Positions 1 to 8,156 of a stretch of 64,000 nt of DNA are shown here, in pieces. Under the pieces are notes generated by a model. It was not told where the DNA came from and searched no databases. It saw nothing but the letters and a program-made list of their open reading frames with translations. Every line of letters starts with the position of its first letter. Positions within the stretch are counted from its first letter, which is position 1. Location: NCBI RefSeq assembly GCF_027214005.1, contig NZ_JAPWGY010000001.1, positions 62,001-126,000 of the forward strand, in the 5' to 3' direction. The DNA is from Kiloniella laminariae (lineage in GTDB: Bacteria; Pseudomonadota; Alphaproteobacteria; Kiloniellales; Kiloniellaceae). The position numbers and the translations under genes are program-made.

Positions 1-350
1 CGGATCCGGATGAAAATAGCGAAGGCCTTTTTACTGATGACTTCTATGCATCCTGTAAAGACCGCCTTGCCCCCGGGGGAATTCTGGTTGCACAGGCTGG
101 CTGCCCGGCGTTTCAGGATTCTGTTGTCGTTCATATGCGTGAACGCATGCAGGCAAAATTCAGGTTTGGCGGGTTCTATTATGCCGCGGTCCCGACGTAC
201 ATCGGTGGATTGCATGCCTTTTCCTGGGCCAGTGACGAACATGACCTGTCGCAGCTGGCAGAAACAGGGGCTTTGGAAAAACGCACTAAACCCGTGACAA
301 GATACTATTCTGCCCGCTCCCACAAAGCGGCATTTTATCTGGAACCCTGA
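1..350 (+). CDS. speE: Spermidine synthase, C-terminal part (5' end outside window)
   Basis: An open frame enters from the left edge (codons in phase from base 3) and stops at TGA 348-350, giving about 115 residues. It begins DPDENSEGLFTDDFY, the segment that follows the catalytic Asp region of spermidine synthases, and continues with LAPGGILVAQAG and GFYYAAVPTYIGG, which are typical of the C-terminal half of the aminopropyltransferase fold. The enzyme transfers an aminopropyl group from decarboxylated S-adenosylmethionine to putrescine in the cytoplasm. The N-terminal half and the SAM-binding motifs lie outside the window. A related polyamine synthase cannot be excluded. A polyamine-type ABC transporter lies at 26.4-30.6 kb but is not adjacent. 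Confidence 0.85.
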   Translation, partial: DPDENSEGLFTDDFYASCKDRLAPGGILVAQAGCPAFQDSVVVHMRERMQAKFRFGGFYYAAVPTYIGGLHAFSWASDEHDLSQLAETGALEKRTKPVTRYYSARSHKAAFYLEP

Positions 351-441
351 ATCCAAAAGCTTGTGTAAGAAGCGCTCGCTGCCCATATAAGTCATCAGGT
401 TATTGCCACGCTTCAGAACCCCATGGTCTGATCGGAAGACA

Positions 442-1071
442 ATGGTTACAAGAAAAAGCAGATCAGTTTTTTTTACGGTCATTTTTTTGCTGGCAGGTTG
501 TGGCAGCCTGATCCCCTCTGGTCATCAGGTAAAAGAAGTATCCGCCTGGAGGCAAGGGACCTACAGACTTGATCCTGACCATGCCAGTCTGGTTTTCTCG
601 CTCGACCATCTTGGTTTTTCCGAATACGTCGGGCGCTTCAACGTGCTGGATGCCTCGCTGGATTTCGATCCCGAAAAACCACTGACAACAAGACTGTCTG
701 CTGAAGTCGATATCGCGGGTCTGGATGTGAACAATCCGGTTTTCGCCGAAGAGTTAAAAGGACCAAGCTGGTTTGATGCCGCTACCTATCCTGCAGCCTA
801 TCTGGAAAGCACGGAAATTATCCTAACTGGGGATAATTCGGCCAGATTGCACGCGGATCTTACTCTTAAGGGCATAACCCGCCCGGTTACTTTTGATGTG
901 ACGTTTAACGGTGGCGCGAACAATCTGCTCAGCGGTAAGTATACGCTGGGCTTCTCGGCCGAAGGGACGATCAGGCGTTCGGATTTTGGAATCAGCTATC
1001 TGGTGCCGGCGATTGGCGACGAAGTGAAATTACAGATATCTGCCGAGTTCTTGCGGGCTTCGGAAGATTAA
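442..1071 (+). CDS. YceI family lipoprotein
   Basis: Encodes 209 residues from ATG 442, preceded by GGAAG. An in-frame TTG at 403 is less likely because the signal peptide starts properly only from 442. The N-terminus is a lipoprotein signal (basic MVTRKSR, hydrophobic run, lipobox LAGC with Cys20). The rest is a YceI-type domain: YRLDPDHASLVFSLDHLGF at the start, then LKGITRPVTFDV and a terminal IGDEVKLQISAEF. YceI proteins form a lipocalin-like barrel that binds isoprenoid-like molecules such as polyprenyl chains. The lipidated form would sit in the periplasm on a membrane. The bound ligand cannot be read from the sequence. Confidence 0.85.
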   Translation: MVTRKSRSVFFTVIFLLAGCGSLIPSGHQVKEVSAWRQGTYRLDPDHASLVFSLDHLGFSEYVGRFNVLDASLDFDPEKPLTTRLSAEVDIAGLDVNNPVFAEELKGPSWFDAATYPAAYLESTEIILTGDNSARLHADLTLKGITRPVTFDVTFNGGANNLLSGKYTLGFSAEGTIRRSDFGISYLVPAIGDEVKLQISAEFLRASED

Positions 1072-1098
1072 GCAAAATGGTTCCTGAAGCAGGCAGAG

Positions 1099-1959
1099 TT
1101 ATTCTTCACTTTCGGAAGCGGCAATAATCCGCAAGCCATCAAGCGCCTGATCAACCAGGGCCTTGTTGTTCGAGCTTTTGGCATAGACCATATAGGCAGG
1201 GCGTTGAATGGTGGGGGTATCAGGGACGAGAAACAGTTCTCCAATCTGGAGATGGGGGCGAACCACGCGCATGGGGAAATAGCCACTTCCGCCATTTTCC
1301 AGAATATATCGCAGACCCAGATCACCAAGACCGACATAAATCGGCGGGGTGGCCATATCGGGAAAATGTTCATTGTGAATGTTGCGAAAAACATCACCCC
1401 AATCAACCAGGATATAGTCTTTCCGCCAGTCATCCGGCTCGTTTAATGGAGAGGTGGAAACCATGACCAGCTGTTCTTCGAGCAGCTTTTCGATCCTCAA
1501 GCCCGGAATTTGTCGAGGACTGTACATGACACCGATATCAAGCACGCCATCTGAGAGTTGACGCATCATGGCGTTGGAATAGTTTGTGTCCAAGCGCAAG
1601 GCTACATCGGGGGCGTGCTGTCGCATCCAGGGCATCCAGTGCAAAATCAGTCGTGACCAGAGGCTGAACTGGGACGACAAAGCCAGAGTGGCGTTCAGGC
1701 CCGGTGGCAGGCAAACTTCATGTCGTGCCTGTTTCCAGAGCCGGAGCATACTGGCGGTATAGCGTTGTAACTGACGGCCAGCCGGACTGAGCTCGACACC
1801 GTTATGGTTGCGTTTGAAAAGGCTGCGTCCAAGCGAGTCTTCCAAGGCTTTGACACGGGCACTGACAGTTGACTGTGTGACATGCAGGTTTTCTGCGGCC
1901 TTGTTAAAGTTGCCGGTTTCTGCAATTTCGAGAAAGGTTTCGAGGTGTGTGAGATTCAT
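1099..1959 (-). CDS. LysR family transcriptional regulator
   Basis: Encodes 286 residues with the LysR winged-helix domain at residues 1-60 (HLETFLEIAETGNFNKAAENL, then TQSTVSARVKALEDSLG) and a periplasmic-binding-protein-like effector domain after it. It is divergent from the MFS transporter gene starting at 2080, with 120 bp between the starts, so that transporter is its likely target. It ends 27 bp from the convergent YceI gene. The ligand is unknown. Confidence 0.9.
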   Translation of the reverse strand: MNLTHLETFLEIAETGNFNKAAENLHVTQSTVSARVKALEDSLGRSLFKRNHNGVELSPAGRQLQRYTASMLRLWKQARHEVCLPPGLNATLALSSQFSLWSRLILHWMPWMRQHAPDVALRLDTNYSNAMMRQLSDGVLDIGVMYSPRQIPGLRIEKLLEEQLVMVSTSPLNEPDDWRKDYILVDWGDVFRNIHNEHFPDMATPPIYVGLGDLGLRYILENGGSGYFPMRVVRPHLQIGELFLVPDTPTIQRPAYMVYAKSSNNKALVDQALDGLRIIAASESEE

Positions 1960-1969
1960 GGTTCTGTAA

Positions 1970-2001
1970 TTGATATCGAGAAAATCGATTGATCATATCA
2001 A
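1970..2001. promoter_or_regulatory. Inverted repeat, candidate LysR operator
   Basis: TTGATAT (1970-1976) and ATATCAA (1995-2001) form a perfect 7-bp inverted repeat with 18 bp between the arms. It lies in the AT-rich gap between the divergent LysR and MFS genes. The position suits a LysR site, but the spacing is longer than the classical T-N11-A box, so the assignment is inferred. Confidence 0.35.
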
Positions 2002-2079
2002 CATATATCGCTTTTCAAATAGCGGTAATTTCCAGAAACTTGTTTTTAAGTAAAATCAAGCCCGCTTTGGAGAGTCGTT

Positions 2080-3312
2080 ATGTTTGTGCGCCACCCCGTG
2101 TGGTTGCAGAATGCCACACGCCCTGGTTCAGAAACCTTTGCTCTGGTATTTGCCGCTGAATCACTTTCCCGTTCAATTATCTCTTCGGTGATTCCAATCC
2201 AGCTTCTCCGTGTTCTGGGGGATAGCCAGCAGGTCAGCGTTCTTTATTTCACAGCTAGCTGTGTCGGAATGGTTTTTGCACTTTTCCTGCCGATGATTGT
2301 GGGCATCATTCCCCGGCGGTGGGTGTACACCTTTGGGGCTGTCGGGTTTATTATTGCCGCATTTTTCCTGATGATGGAAGATGAAACCAGCCTAGTGATC
2401 GGGATGATCGCGCGTGTGGTCGGGCTGGTCTCGACGACTATTTGCATGAACCTTTATATTCTCGATTTCATTGCCCGTCGGGATCTCAGCAGATCTGAAC
2501 CCACCCGTATTTTTTATTCTGCGCTGAGCTGGTCTGTGGGACCCGTTTGTGGAGCTCTGTTGATGCAGTGGTGGGGCATGTGGGCTCCCTTCGCGGTCAG
2601 TGCCGGTTGTGCGGCTGTCATGCTCGGTTATTTCTGGTGTCTGCGGTTGGGCGGCGGCTTGGCCATTACCGCGGGCAGCCGACGGCGGGCGCCAAACCCT
2701 CTGAGCAGTATCCGGCAGTTTATTAGGCAACCTCGTCTGAATATGGCCTGGATCATCGCCTTTTGCCGGGCATCCTGGTGGTCGATGTTTTTTATCTATA
2801 CGCCAATCTATGCGGTTGAATCAGGATTGGGCGAAATTATCGGCGGGCTGATTGTTTCTGGCGGGAATGCCTGTCTGTTCTTGCTGCCGATCTGGGCGCG
2901 AATTGCCCGACGGATCGGGGCGCGCAAAGTTCTGATGATTGCCTTTATTGTCGCGGGAACAGGGACGTCTCTGGTGGCCTTTATGAATGGCTATGCCTAT
3001 CTCGGTGTCGGCCTTTTGTTGATCGCAGCCCTGGGAATGTCGTTTCAGGATGCTATCGGCAACTTGCCGTTCATGGTTGCGGTGCGTCCCAGAGAACGCT
3101 CGGAAATGACATCTGTCTTTATGACATACCGGGATGCCTCCGAGCTGGTTCCCCCTGGTGTCTATGCCCTTCTGTTGCGGTCTTTTGATCTTTCTGCTGT
3201 TTTCCTTGCTACGGGGGCGTTGATGTTCGGGATCGTGGGGATTGCTTCGCGTGTTCACCCCCGTGTTGGCAAGGACCGGGTGATCGACAAGATCGCTGCT
3301 CCGGCGGAGTAG
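2080..3312 (+). CDS. MFS transporter
   Basis: Encodes 410 residues rich in hydrophobic helices, about 12 predicted by eye, as expected for a major facilitator superfamily permease of the inner membrane. GGAGAG lies 6-8 bases before ATG 2080. A central basic loop (GSRRRAPNPLSSIRQFIRQ, near residues 200-220) would separate the two six-helix bundles. The divergent LysR gene suggests induction by the transported compound. The substrate cannot be inferred; exporters and importers look alike at this level. Confidence 0.85.
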   Translation: MFVRHPVWLQNATRPGSETFALVFAAESLSRSIISSVIPIQLLRVLGDSQQVSVLYFTASCVGMVFALFLPMIVGIIPRRWVYTFGAVGFIIAAFFLMMEDETSLVIGMIARVVGLVSTTICMNLYILDFIARRDLSRSEPTRIFYSALSWSVGPVCGALLMQWWGMWAPFAVSAGCAAVMLGYFWCLRLGGGLAITAGSRRRAPNPLSSIRQFIRQPRLNMAWIIAFCRASWWSMFFIYTPIYAVESGLGEIIGGLIVSGGNACLFLLPIWARIARRIGARKVLMIAFIVAGTGTSLVAFMNGYAYLGVGLLLIAALGMSFQDAIGNLPFMVAVRPRERSEMTSVFMTYRDASELVPPGVYALLLRSFDLSAVFLATGALMFGIVGIASRVHPRVGKDRVIDKIAAPAE

Positions 3313-3476
3313 ATATTCCTTCCCTCCTTGATGGAGATCAATCGTCTCCGAGTTGTTCATGCCCTATAACAATCCTGCAAATGGGGAGGATAAGCTGTCT
3401 TTAATGGGCAGTATTAATTTGTCTTTCATAACAAATCCCGTATTTTGCAGAGTGTCCAAGGTTGTTAGGTGGGAAG

Positions 3477-4865
3477 ATGGAACAATACGAACTGATTGTG
3501 ATTGGCAGTGGCCCTTCGGGACGACGCGCGGCGGTGCAAGCTGCAAAGTGGAACAAACGGGTACTGGTAATTGAAAAAAGCCCGGCCATTGGCGGGGTAT
3601 CGGTTCACACTGGAACACTCCCGAGCAAAACCTTGCGTGAGACAGTACTGAACCTTTCAGGTTGGCGCGAGCGCACCTTCTATGGCCGCTCTTATCGGGT
3701 CAAGGACAACATTACGGCAGCTGATCTGCTTGAGCGTCTGCATATGACGCTGGAGCATGAGGTGGAAAATCTCGAACACCAATTCGTACGCAACAAGGTC
3801 GACTGGGCCCATGGTCTGGCCCATTTTATCGACCCCAATACCCTCGAGATTGTGGATGACGCAGGCGAGAGTACCAGGGTGCGGGGTGACAAGATCCTGA
3901 TCGCGACCGGAACACAGCCACACCGCCCGGACTATATTCCCTTTGACGGGGAAACGATTATCGACAGTGACGAGATTATCGAACTGAAAAATCTTCCCCG
4001 CTCACTCGCGGTGATCGGGGCTGGGGTGATCGGCATCGAGTATGCCACGATTTTCAGCGCCCTGGATGTAACGGTCACCGTTATTGAACCACGCGATACC
4101 ATGCTCGACTTTATCGATCGGGAAATCATCGCGGAATTTACCCATCTGCTCCGCTTGCAGAATGTTACTTTCCGTTTCGGCCAGGGTGTCGAGAAAATCG
4201 AGAAGACTGTCGGTGGTGGCAGTATTATTCATCTGGAAAACAAACGCATCGTCAAGGCAGATATGGTTCTGTTTTCGGCCGGACGTATGGGGGCAACAGA
4301 CAAGCTGGGGCTCGACAAGGCGGGGGTGCCGACAGACCACCGCCAGCGGATCAAGGTCAATGAACATTTCCAGACCGAGGTACCACATATTTACGCGGCA
4401 GGGGATGTGATCGGTTTTCCGAGCCTTGCTTCTACCTCAATGGAGCAGGGCCGGATTGTTGCCTGTCATGCCTTTGACCAAGACGCCTATGATGCGCCGG
4501 AATACTTTCCTTACGGGGTTTATTCTGTCCCCGAGATCTCGACGGTGGGCATGTCGGAAGAAGAAGTCCAGCAACGGGGAATCCCCTATGAATGTGGCGT
4601 TTGTCATTTCCGGGAAACAGCCCGTGGCCAGATCATGGGGCTGAGCAGCGGGATGATGAAAATGATCTTCTCGCTCAAGACCCGTCGTTTACTGGGGGTG
4701 CACATCGTTGGGGAAGGCGCGACCGAATTGATCCATATCGGTCAGGCGGTGTTGAATCTTAAAGGTACTCTCGAATATTTCGTCGAGAATACCTTTAACT
4801 ATCCAACACTCGCAGAGGCCTATAAGGTTGCGGCACTCGATGCCTGGAACCGTATGCCTCACTAG
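3477..4865 (+). CDS. sthA: Soluble pyridine nucleotide transhydrogenase (Si-specific)
   Basis: Encodes 462 residues, close to the usual 460-470. ATG 3477 follows AGGTGGGAAG; an upstream in-frame TTG at 3462 has no such site. The N-terminal FAD motif GSGPSG is at residues 10-15. The next segment reads GTLPSKTLRE instead of the CxxxxC disulfide motif of lipoamide dehydrogenase, the hallmark of SthA. A second nucleotide-binding motif (VIGAGVIGIEYA) lies near residue 180, and AAGDVIGFPSLASTSMEQGR near residue 305. The enzyme moves hydride between NADPH and NAD+ in the cytoplasm and balances the two pools. The gene stands alone and converges on the lyase gene at 4889. Confidence 0.9.
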   Translation: MEQYELIVIGSGPSGRRAAVQAAKWNKRVLVIEKSPAIGGVSVHTGTLPSKTLRETVLNLSGWRERTFYGRSYRVKDNITAADLLERLHMTLEHEVENLEHQFVRNKVDWAHGLAHFIDPNTLEIVDDAGESTRVRGDKILIATGTQPHRPDYIPFDGETIIDSDEIIELKNLPRSLAVIGAGVIGIEYATIFSALDVTVTVIEPRDTMLDFIDREIIAEFTHLLRLQNVTFRFGQGVEKIEKTVGGGSIIHLENKRIVKADMVLFSAGRMGATDKLGLDKAGVPTDHRQRIKVNEHFQTEVPHIYAAGDVIGFPSLASTSMEQGRIVACHAFDQDAYDAPEYFPYGVYSVPEISTVGMSEEEVQQRGIPYECGVCHFRETARGQIMGLSSGMMKMIFSLKTRRLLGVHIVGEGATELIHIGQAVLNLKGTLEYFVENTFNYPTLAEAYKVAALDAWNRMPH

Positions 4866-4888
4866 AAGGCCTCGGGTAACTGTTTTGC

Positions 4889-5665
4889 CTAACGGATGCT
4901 CTGATAACTCTCCGCAAGCATTTTCATGAGCTGAAAATAGAGGCCCGGGCCATAGCTTATTCTTGATGCCCCGAGAGAGGCGAGTGTCGTGAGGTTGGGT
5001 GATGCTTCGGCTTTCATGACATTGACCGGCAGATCGACCGTTTCACAGATTGAGGCAATCAATTCAGCATCGACCAGGCCAGGAATAAAGAAGCCGCTGG
5101 CCCCGGCCTCTTTGAATGCAGCTGCGCGTTCAATCGCCTGTTGGATCATTCCGGTATGTTTGTTGCGATTTGTTTCTTGTAAAAAGAGATCGGTCCGCGC
5201 GTTGATAAAGAGCGGCAGGCCAAGTGCATTGGCAGCCTGTCTTATGGCAGCGATACGTTTTTGCTGGATATCAAGCGTATAAAGGCCGGCTTTACCGACC
5301 TGCTGGTCTTCAAAGTTTATCCCGATAGCGCCGGTAGATATGATCCGGGTGATGTTGTGTGCCAGAGCTTCACAATCTTCTGCATAGCCGCCTTCAAAAT
5401 CTATGCTGACGGGAATGTCGATTGTTGTCGCAATTCGTGAAGCGATGGTTGTCAGAAGATCCAGCGGGATGGCCTCGCCATCAGGATATCCCTGTGCTGC
5501 AGCAACGGACCAACTGCCTGTTGCAATGGCTTTGGCCCCTGTTTCGGCAATAGCCTTGGCGGTGCCGGCATCCCAGATGTTGTAAAGCACAAGCGGGTCT
5601 CCTTTGATGTGGAGAGCGGTAAACTTGTGTGCTTTCTCGATTTGTGTTTTTTGAATTTCAGTCAT
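4889..5665 (-). CDS. Isocitrate lyase/PEP mutase family protein
   Basis: Encodes 258 residues of the ICL/PEP mutase TIM-barrel superfamily: LYNIWDAGTAKAIAETGAKA near residues 28-47, SIDFEGGYAED (metal-binding Asp region) and INARTDLFL. The length fits the short branch that cleaves or forms C-C or C-P bonds on 2-oxo acids (oxaloacetate decarboxylase-like, methylisocitrate lyase-like). The catalytic Cys loop of true isocitrate lyases (KKCGH) is not seen, so isocitrate lyase itself is unlikely. The gene starts 15 bp after the end of ada on the same strand and is probably cotranscribed with it. No functional link to alkylation repair is evident. Confidence 0.75.
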   Translation of the reverse strand: MTEIQKTQIEKAHKFTALHIKGDPLVLYNIWDAGTAKAIAETGAKAIATGSWSVAAAQGYPDGEAIPLDLLTTIASRIATTIDIPVSIDFEGGYAEDCEALAHNITRIISTGAIGINFEDQQVGKAGLYTLDIQQKRIAAIRQAANALGLPLFINARTDLFLQETNRNKHTGMIQQAIERAAAFKEAGASGFFIPGLVDAELIASICETVDLPVNVMKAEASPNLTTLASLGASRISYGPGLYFQLMKMLAESYQSIR

Positions 5666-5680
5666 GGATATCTTTGCAAA

Positions 5681-6745
5681 CTATCTTTGAAGTTCAGAGG
5701 AAACGCGATGTTCGAGTTCAATCAGCTTTTGCTTGCGCCAGAGCCCGCCACCGTACCCGGTCAGGGATCCATCTGCACCAATGACACGGTGACAGGGGAT
5801 AACAATGGCAATCTGGTTGGCGCCGTTGGCCTGGGCGACGGCCCGTGTGGCTGTGGGGCGTCCGATCCTGCGGGCAATGTCGCTGTAGCTACGGGTTTCG
5901 CCGACAGGAATTTCGCGAAGGGCCTGCCAGACATGCCGGGTGAAAGGCGTGCCATGTAAAGCCAGAGGTACTGTGAATTCCTGTTTTTTACTCTGGAAAA
6001 AGGCCGAGAGTTCGGCTTCGATCTGATCCGTTGGGTCAAAGCGGCCAAAACCGAGATTGTTTCGGGTTAACTTGCGCAGTTTTTGCAGTTCTGTTGGCAA
6101 GGCCTTACGGTCGGCAAATTCCAGCAGATGCAGGGCCGATTTGTCACTGACCGCGACCATAGCCCCCAGAGGTGTATCAATCCAGTCAGCTCTGAGCAGT
6201 GCGTCATTTGTGAAGTGGGCCGGAGTGGTGCCCAGCAGTTTGGCAAAGGCTGTCCTGAAGGCGCTGGGCGAAGAAAAGCCGGCATCAAGCTGGGCATCAA
6301 TCATGCGCCCCCCGTTGGAAATCGTCTCGAAACCATCCCTGATTCGCGAACGCCGGGCCATCTCGAGAAAGGTTATGCCAAAGTGCCTTTTGAAAAGACG
6401 TCGGACGGTAGAAGGGTCCAGGCCATGTTTTATAATGTCGTCCTCACCCCAGCGGTAGGCGGGGTTCTGCTCCAAAGCACTCAGAAGTTTCTGGATCGAA
6501 GGATCTGTTTCGGCAGCGGGGGCCAGAGGATAACAACGTTTACAAGGACGATATCCGGCGTCAATGCATTCGGCGACGCTTTCAAAAAATTGACAGTTCT
6601 CTGATTTTGGTTTGCGAGCGGGGCAGGTGAGGCGACAGAAAACCCCTGTAGATCTGACTGCGACATAAACGCGACCGTCGTAGGCCGGGTTCCGTTCGAC
6701 CAGAGCCGTATAAAGAGTTTGATGGTCGGGAGACTGGAACAACAT
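5681..6745 (-). CDS. ada: Ada: alkylation-response regulator / O6-methylguanine-DNA methyltransferase
   Basis: Encodes 354 residues, the length of full Ada. The N-terminal zinc domain has four cysteines (C37, C41, C68, C71 in FCRLTCPARKP and RPCKRC), which in Ada accept methyl groups from phosphotriesters. An AraC-type helix-turn-helix follows (near residues 95-180). The C-terminal methyltransferase domain carries the PCHRV active site with Cys near residue 318, then GSLTGYGGGLWRKQ. Both suicide cysteines are present, so the protein should be active as repair enzyme and as self-methylated activator. It is the first gene of a probable two-gene operon with the downstream lyase-family gene. Confidence 0.93.
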   Translation of the reverse strand: MLFQSPDHQTLYTALVERNPAYDGRVYVAVRSTGVFCRLTCPARKPKSENCQFFESVAECIDAGYRPCKRCYPLAPAAETDPSIQKLLSALEQNPAYRWGEDDIIKHGLDPSTVRRLFKRHFGITFLEMARRSRIRDGFETISNGGRMIDAQLDAGFSSPSAFRTAFAKLLGTTPAHFTNDALLRADWIDTPLGAMVAVSDKSALHLLEFADRKALPTELQKLRKLTRNNLGFGRFDPTDQIEAELSAFFQSKKQEFTVPLALHGTPFTRHVWQALREIPVGETRSYSDIARRIGRPTATRAVAQANGANQIAIVIPCHRVIGADGSLTGYGGGLWRKQKLIELEHRVSSELQR

Positions 6746-6917
6746 GGTCTGGCTAATCTGTTTCTGGCTGTAATTGGACTGATGAAGAGTACCATAATCT
6801 CCTGTTTAGCGTCTGTCCGTCCAGAAACGGGCAGTTATTAAATAAAGTCTCGCATGTTGGAAGGATTTAAAGGCGATTTTGTCGTTCCTTAATCTGGGAA
6901 TCCTGTCAGGCTTGCAC

Positions 6918-6923
6918 TGTAAT
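6918..6923 (+). promoter_or_regulatory. Candidate -10 element for the trpS leader transcript
   Basis: TGTAAT matches TATAAT in five of six bases and lies 24 bp before the leader-peptide ATG, leaving room for a start site near 6930 and the AAGAGAAG ribosome site. No good -35 hexamer is present at 16-18 bp, so this is only a candidate. Confidence 0.25.
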
Positions 6924-6946
6924 TTCTGCGATGTTAAGAGAAGATC

Positions 6947-6997
6947 ATGAAACAATATCGCACACTTCAGGCTTTGAATTGGTGGCGTTCCGAATAG
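6947..6997 (+). CDS. Trp-rich leader peptide of trpS
   Basis: A 16-codon ORF, MKQYRTLQALNWWRSE, starts at ATG 6947 with the purine-rich AAGAGAAG at 6936-6943 just upstream, and ends at TAG 6995-6997. Two consecutive Trp codons (6980-6985) lie four codons before the stop. Tryptophan is rare in proteins, so a tandem pair in a tiny ORF directly before a tryptophanyl-tRNA synthetase gene is the signature of an attenuator leader. Stalling at these codons would cover the first attenuator segment and free the second. The product itself probably has no function. Confidence 0.85.
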   Translation: MKQYRTLQALNWWRSE

Positions 6998-7068
6998 GAG
7001 CGGCGCGATGGTATTTCATGTTTTGATTTAATATTTCGAGCCGCCATATGGGCGGCTTTATCTTTTCT
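6986..7068 (+). promoter_or_regulatory. Transcription attenuator of trpS
   Basis: Three mutually exclusive pairings can be drawn. Segment 1:2 is CGTTCC (6986-6991) with GGAGCG (6997-7002), starting right after the Trp codons. Segment 2:3, the antiterminator, is GCGGCGCGA (7000-7008) with TCGAGCCGC (7036-7044): eight pairs and one G.A mismatch. Segment 3:4 is the terminator. Ribosome stalling at Trp codons when charged tRNA-Trp is low would block 1:2, allow 2:3 and so prevent termination. This follows the classical trp attenuation logic; the pairings were made by eye and not by energy calculation. Confidence 0.75.
7039..7068 (+). terminator. Intrinsic terminator of the trpS attenuator
   Basis: AGCCGCC (7039-7045) and GGCGGCT (7051-7057) pair perfectly over 7 bp around the loop ATATG, followed by the U-rich tract TTATCTTTTCTT. 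It lies between the leader ORF and the trpS start at 7110. The 5' arm overlaps the antiterminator's distal arm. Confidence 0.8.
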
Positions 7069-7109
7069 TGCAGCATCATGTGGCGGCTTCCTTTATCTGG
7101 AGAAAGCAA

Positions 7110-8120
7110 ATGTCACATCCCAAGCCTGTCATCCTTACGGGAGATAGAACCACCGGTCCTCTTCATATCGGGCATTATGCGGGGTCGCTGAGAAATCGGC
7201 TCAGGTTCCAGCTTAGCCACGAACAGTATCTCTTGTTGGCAGATATGCAGGCCCTGACTGATAACACAGGTGATATAAAAAAAGTGTGCTCCAATGTGCT
7301 GGAAGTTGCATTGGATTATCTTGCCGTTGGTATCGACCCGCAACAGTCAACCATCTGTTTGCAGTCCCAACTTCCAGCTCTTGCCGAGTTGTCGATGCTT
7401 TATCTGAATTTTGTGACGGTGGCCCGATTGGAACGGAACCCGACCATTCGCGAGGAAATCAGGGCGCGGGAATTTGGTCGGGATATTCCTGCCGGTTTCC
7501 TCTGTTATCCTGCTGCGCAAGCCGCTGATATCACTGCTTTCAAAGCAACAGTGATTCCTGTTGGTGAAGATCAGGCCCCGATCATTGAGCAGACCAATGA
7601 AATCATCCGGCGGATCAATACAACAGCCGGGCTTGTCGTTCTGCCCGAGGTCACGGCCGTTATTCCCAAATCCGGTCGCCTGCCCGGGATAAACGGCAAG
7701 GCGAAGATGAGTAAATCGCTTGGTAATGCCATAGCGCTTTCTGCATCAGCAGATGAAATCTCTGCAGCGGTGAAACAGATGTTCACAGACCCCAAGCACC
7801 TTAGGATTGAGGATCCAGGGCAGGTTGAAGGGAACGTTGTTTTTTCCTATCTGGATGCCTTTGATGAGGATCAGGACGAAGTTGAACATTTAAAGACACT
7901 CTATCGGCAAGGTGGACTGGGGGATGCCGTGATAAAGCGTCGGCTGGATGAGGTTCTGCAAAATTTTCTTGGCCCGGTTCGTGACAGACGGGCTTTATTG
8001 TCTCGTGATCTTGGCTATGTACAGCAAGTGGTACGCGAAGGAACGGAACGCGCGCGGGCAATTACAGAGGCAACCTATGCAGAGGTGACCCGGGCACTTG
8101 GGCTTTTTCAGTTTCAGTAG
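7110..8120 (+). CDS. trpS: Tryptophanyl-tRNA synthetase, auxiliary (type II) form
   Basis: Encodes 336 residues from ATG 7110, with GGAG 8-11 bases upstream; an earlier in-frame TTG at 7068 lies in the terminator U-tract. Class I signatures are clear: GPLHIGHYAGSL (HIGH motif, residues 16-27), PVGEDQAP, and KMSKS in GKAKMSKSLGNA. The opening TGDRTTGPLHIGH and the block VARLERNPT resemble the second TrpRS type of Clostridium, Deinococcus and Streptomyces, not the E. coli-like enzyme (which reads SGAQPSGxLTIGNY). It charges tRNA-Trp in the cytoplasm. An alphaproteobacterium normally also has a housekeeping trpS elsewhere, so this is probably an extra copy. Expression is likely controlled by the upstream Trp-Trp leader and attenuator. 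Confidence 0.92.
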   Translation: MSHPKPVILTGDRTTGPLHIGHYAGSLRNRLRFQLSHEQYLLLADMQALTDNTGDIKKVCSNVLEVALDYLAVGIDPQQSTICLQSQLPALAELSMLYLNFVTVARLERNPTIREEIRAREFGRDIPAGFLCYPAAQAADITAFKATVIPVGEDQAPIIEQTNEIIRRINTTAGLVVLPEVTAVIPKSGRLPGINGKAKMSKSLGNAIALSASADEISAAVKQMFTDPKHLRIEDPGQVEGNVVFSYLDAFDEDQDEVEHLKTLYRQGGLGDAVIKRRLDEVLQNFLGPVRDRRALLSRDLGYVQQVVREGTERARAITEATYAEVTRALGLFQFQ

Positions 8121-8156
8121 AGCTTGCGCTAGAGCAGCTTCTTTCTTTGGACGGGC

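Noticed and set aside
10-297. 95-residue frame at the left edge
   Set aside because: The spermidine synthase frame, which runs off the edge, is the real one here.
2821-3360. 179-residue open frame opposite the MFS gene
   Set aside because: Charged, low-complexity sequence typical of antisense to membrane-protein codons.
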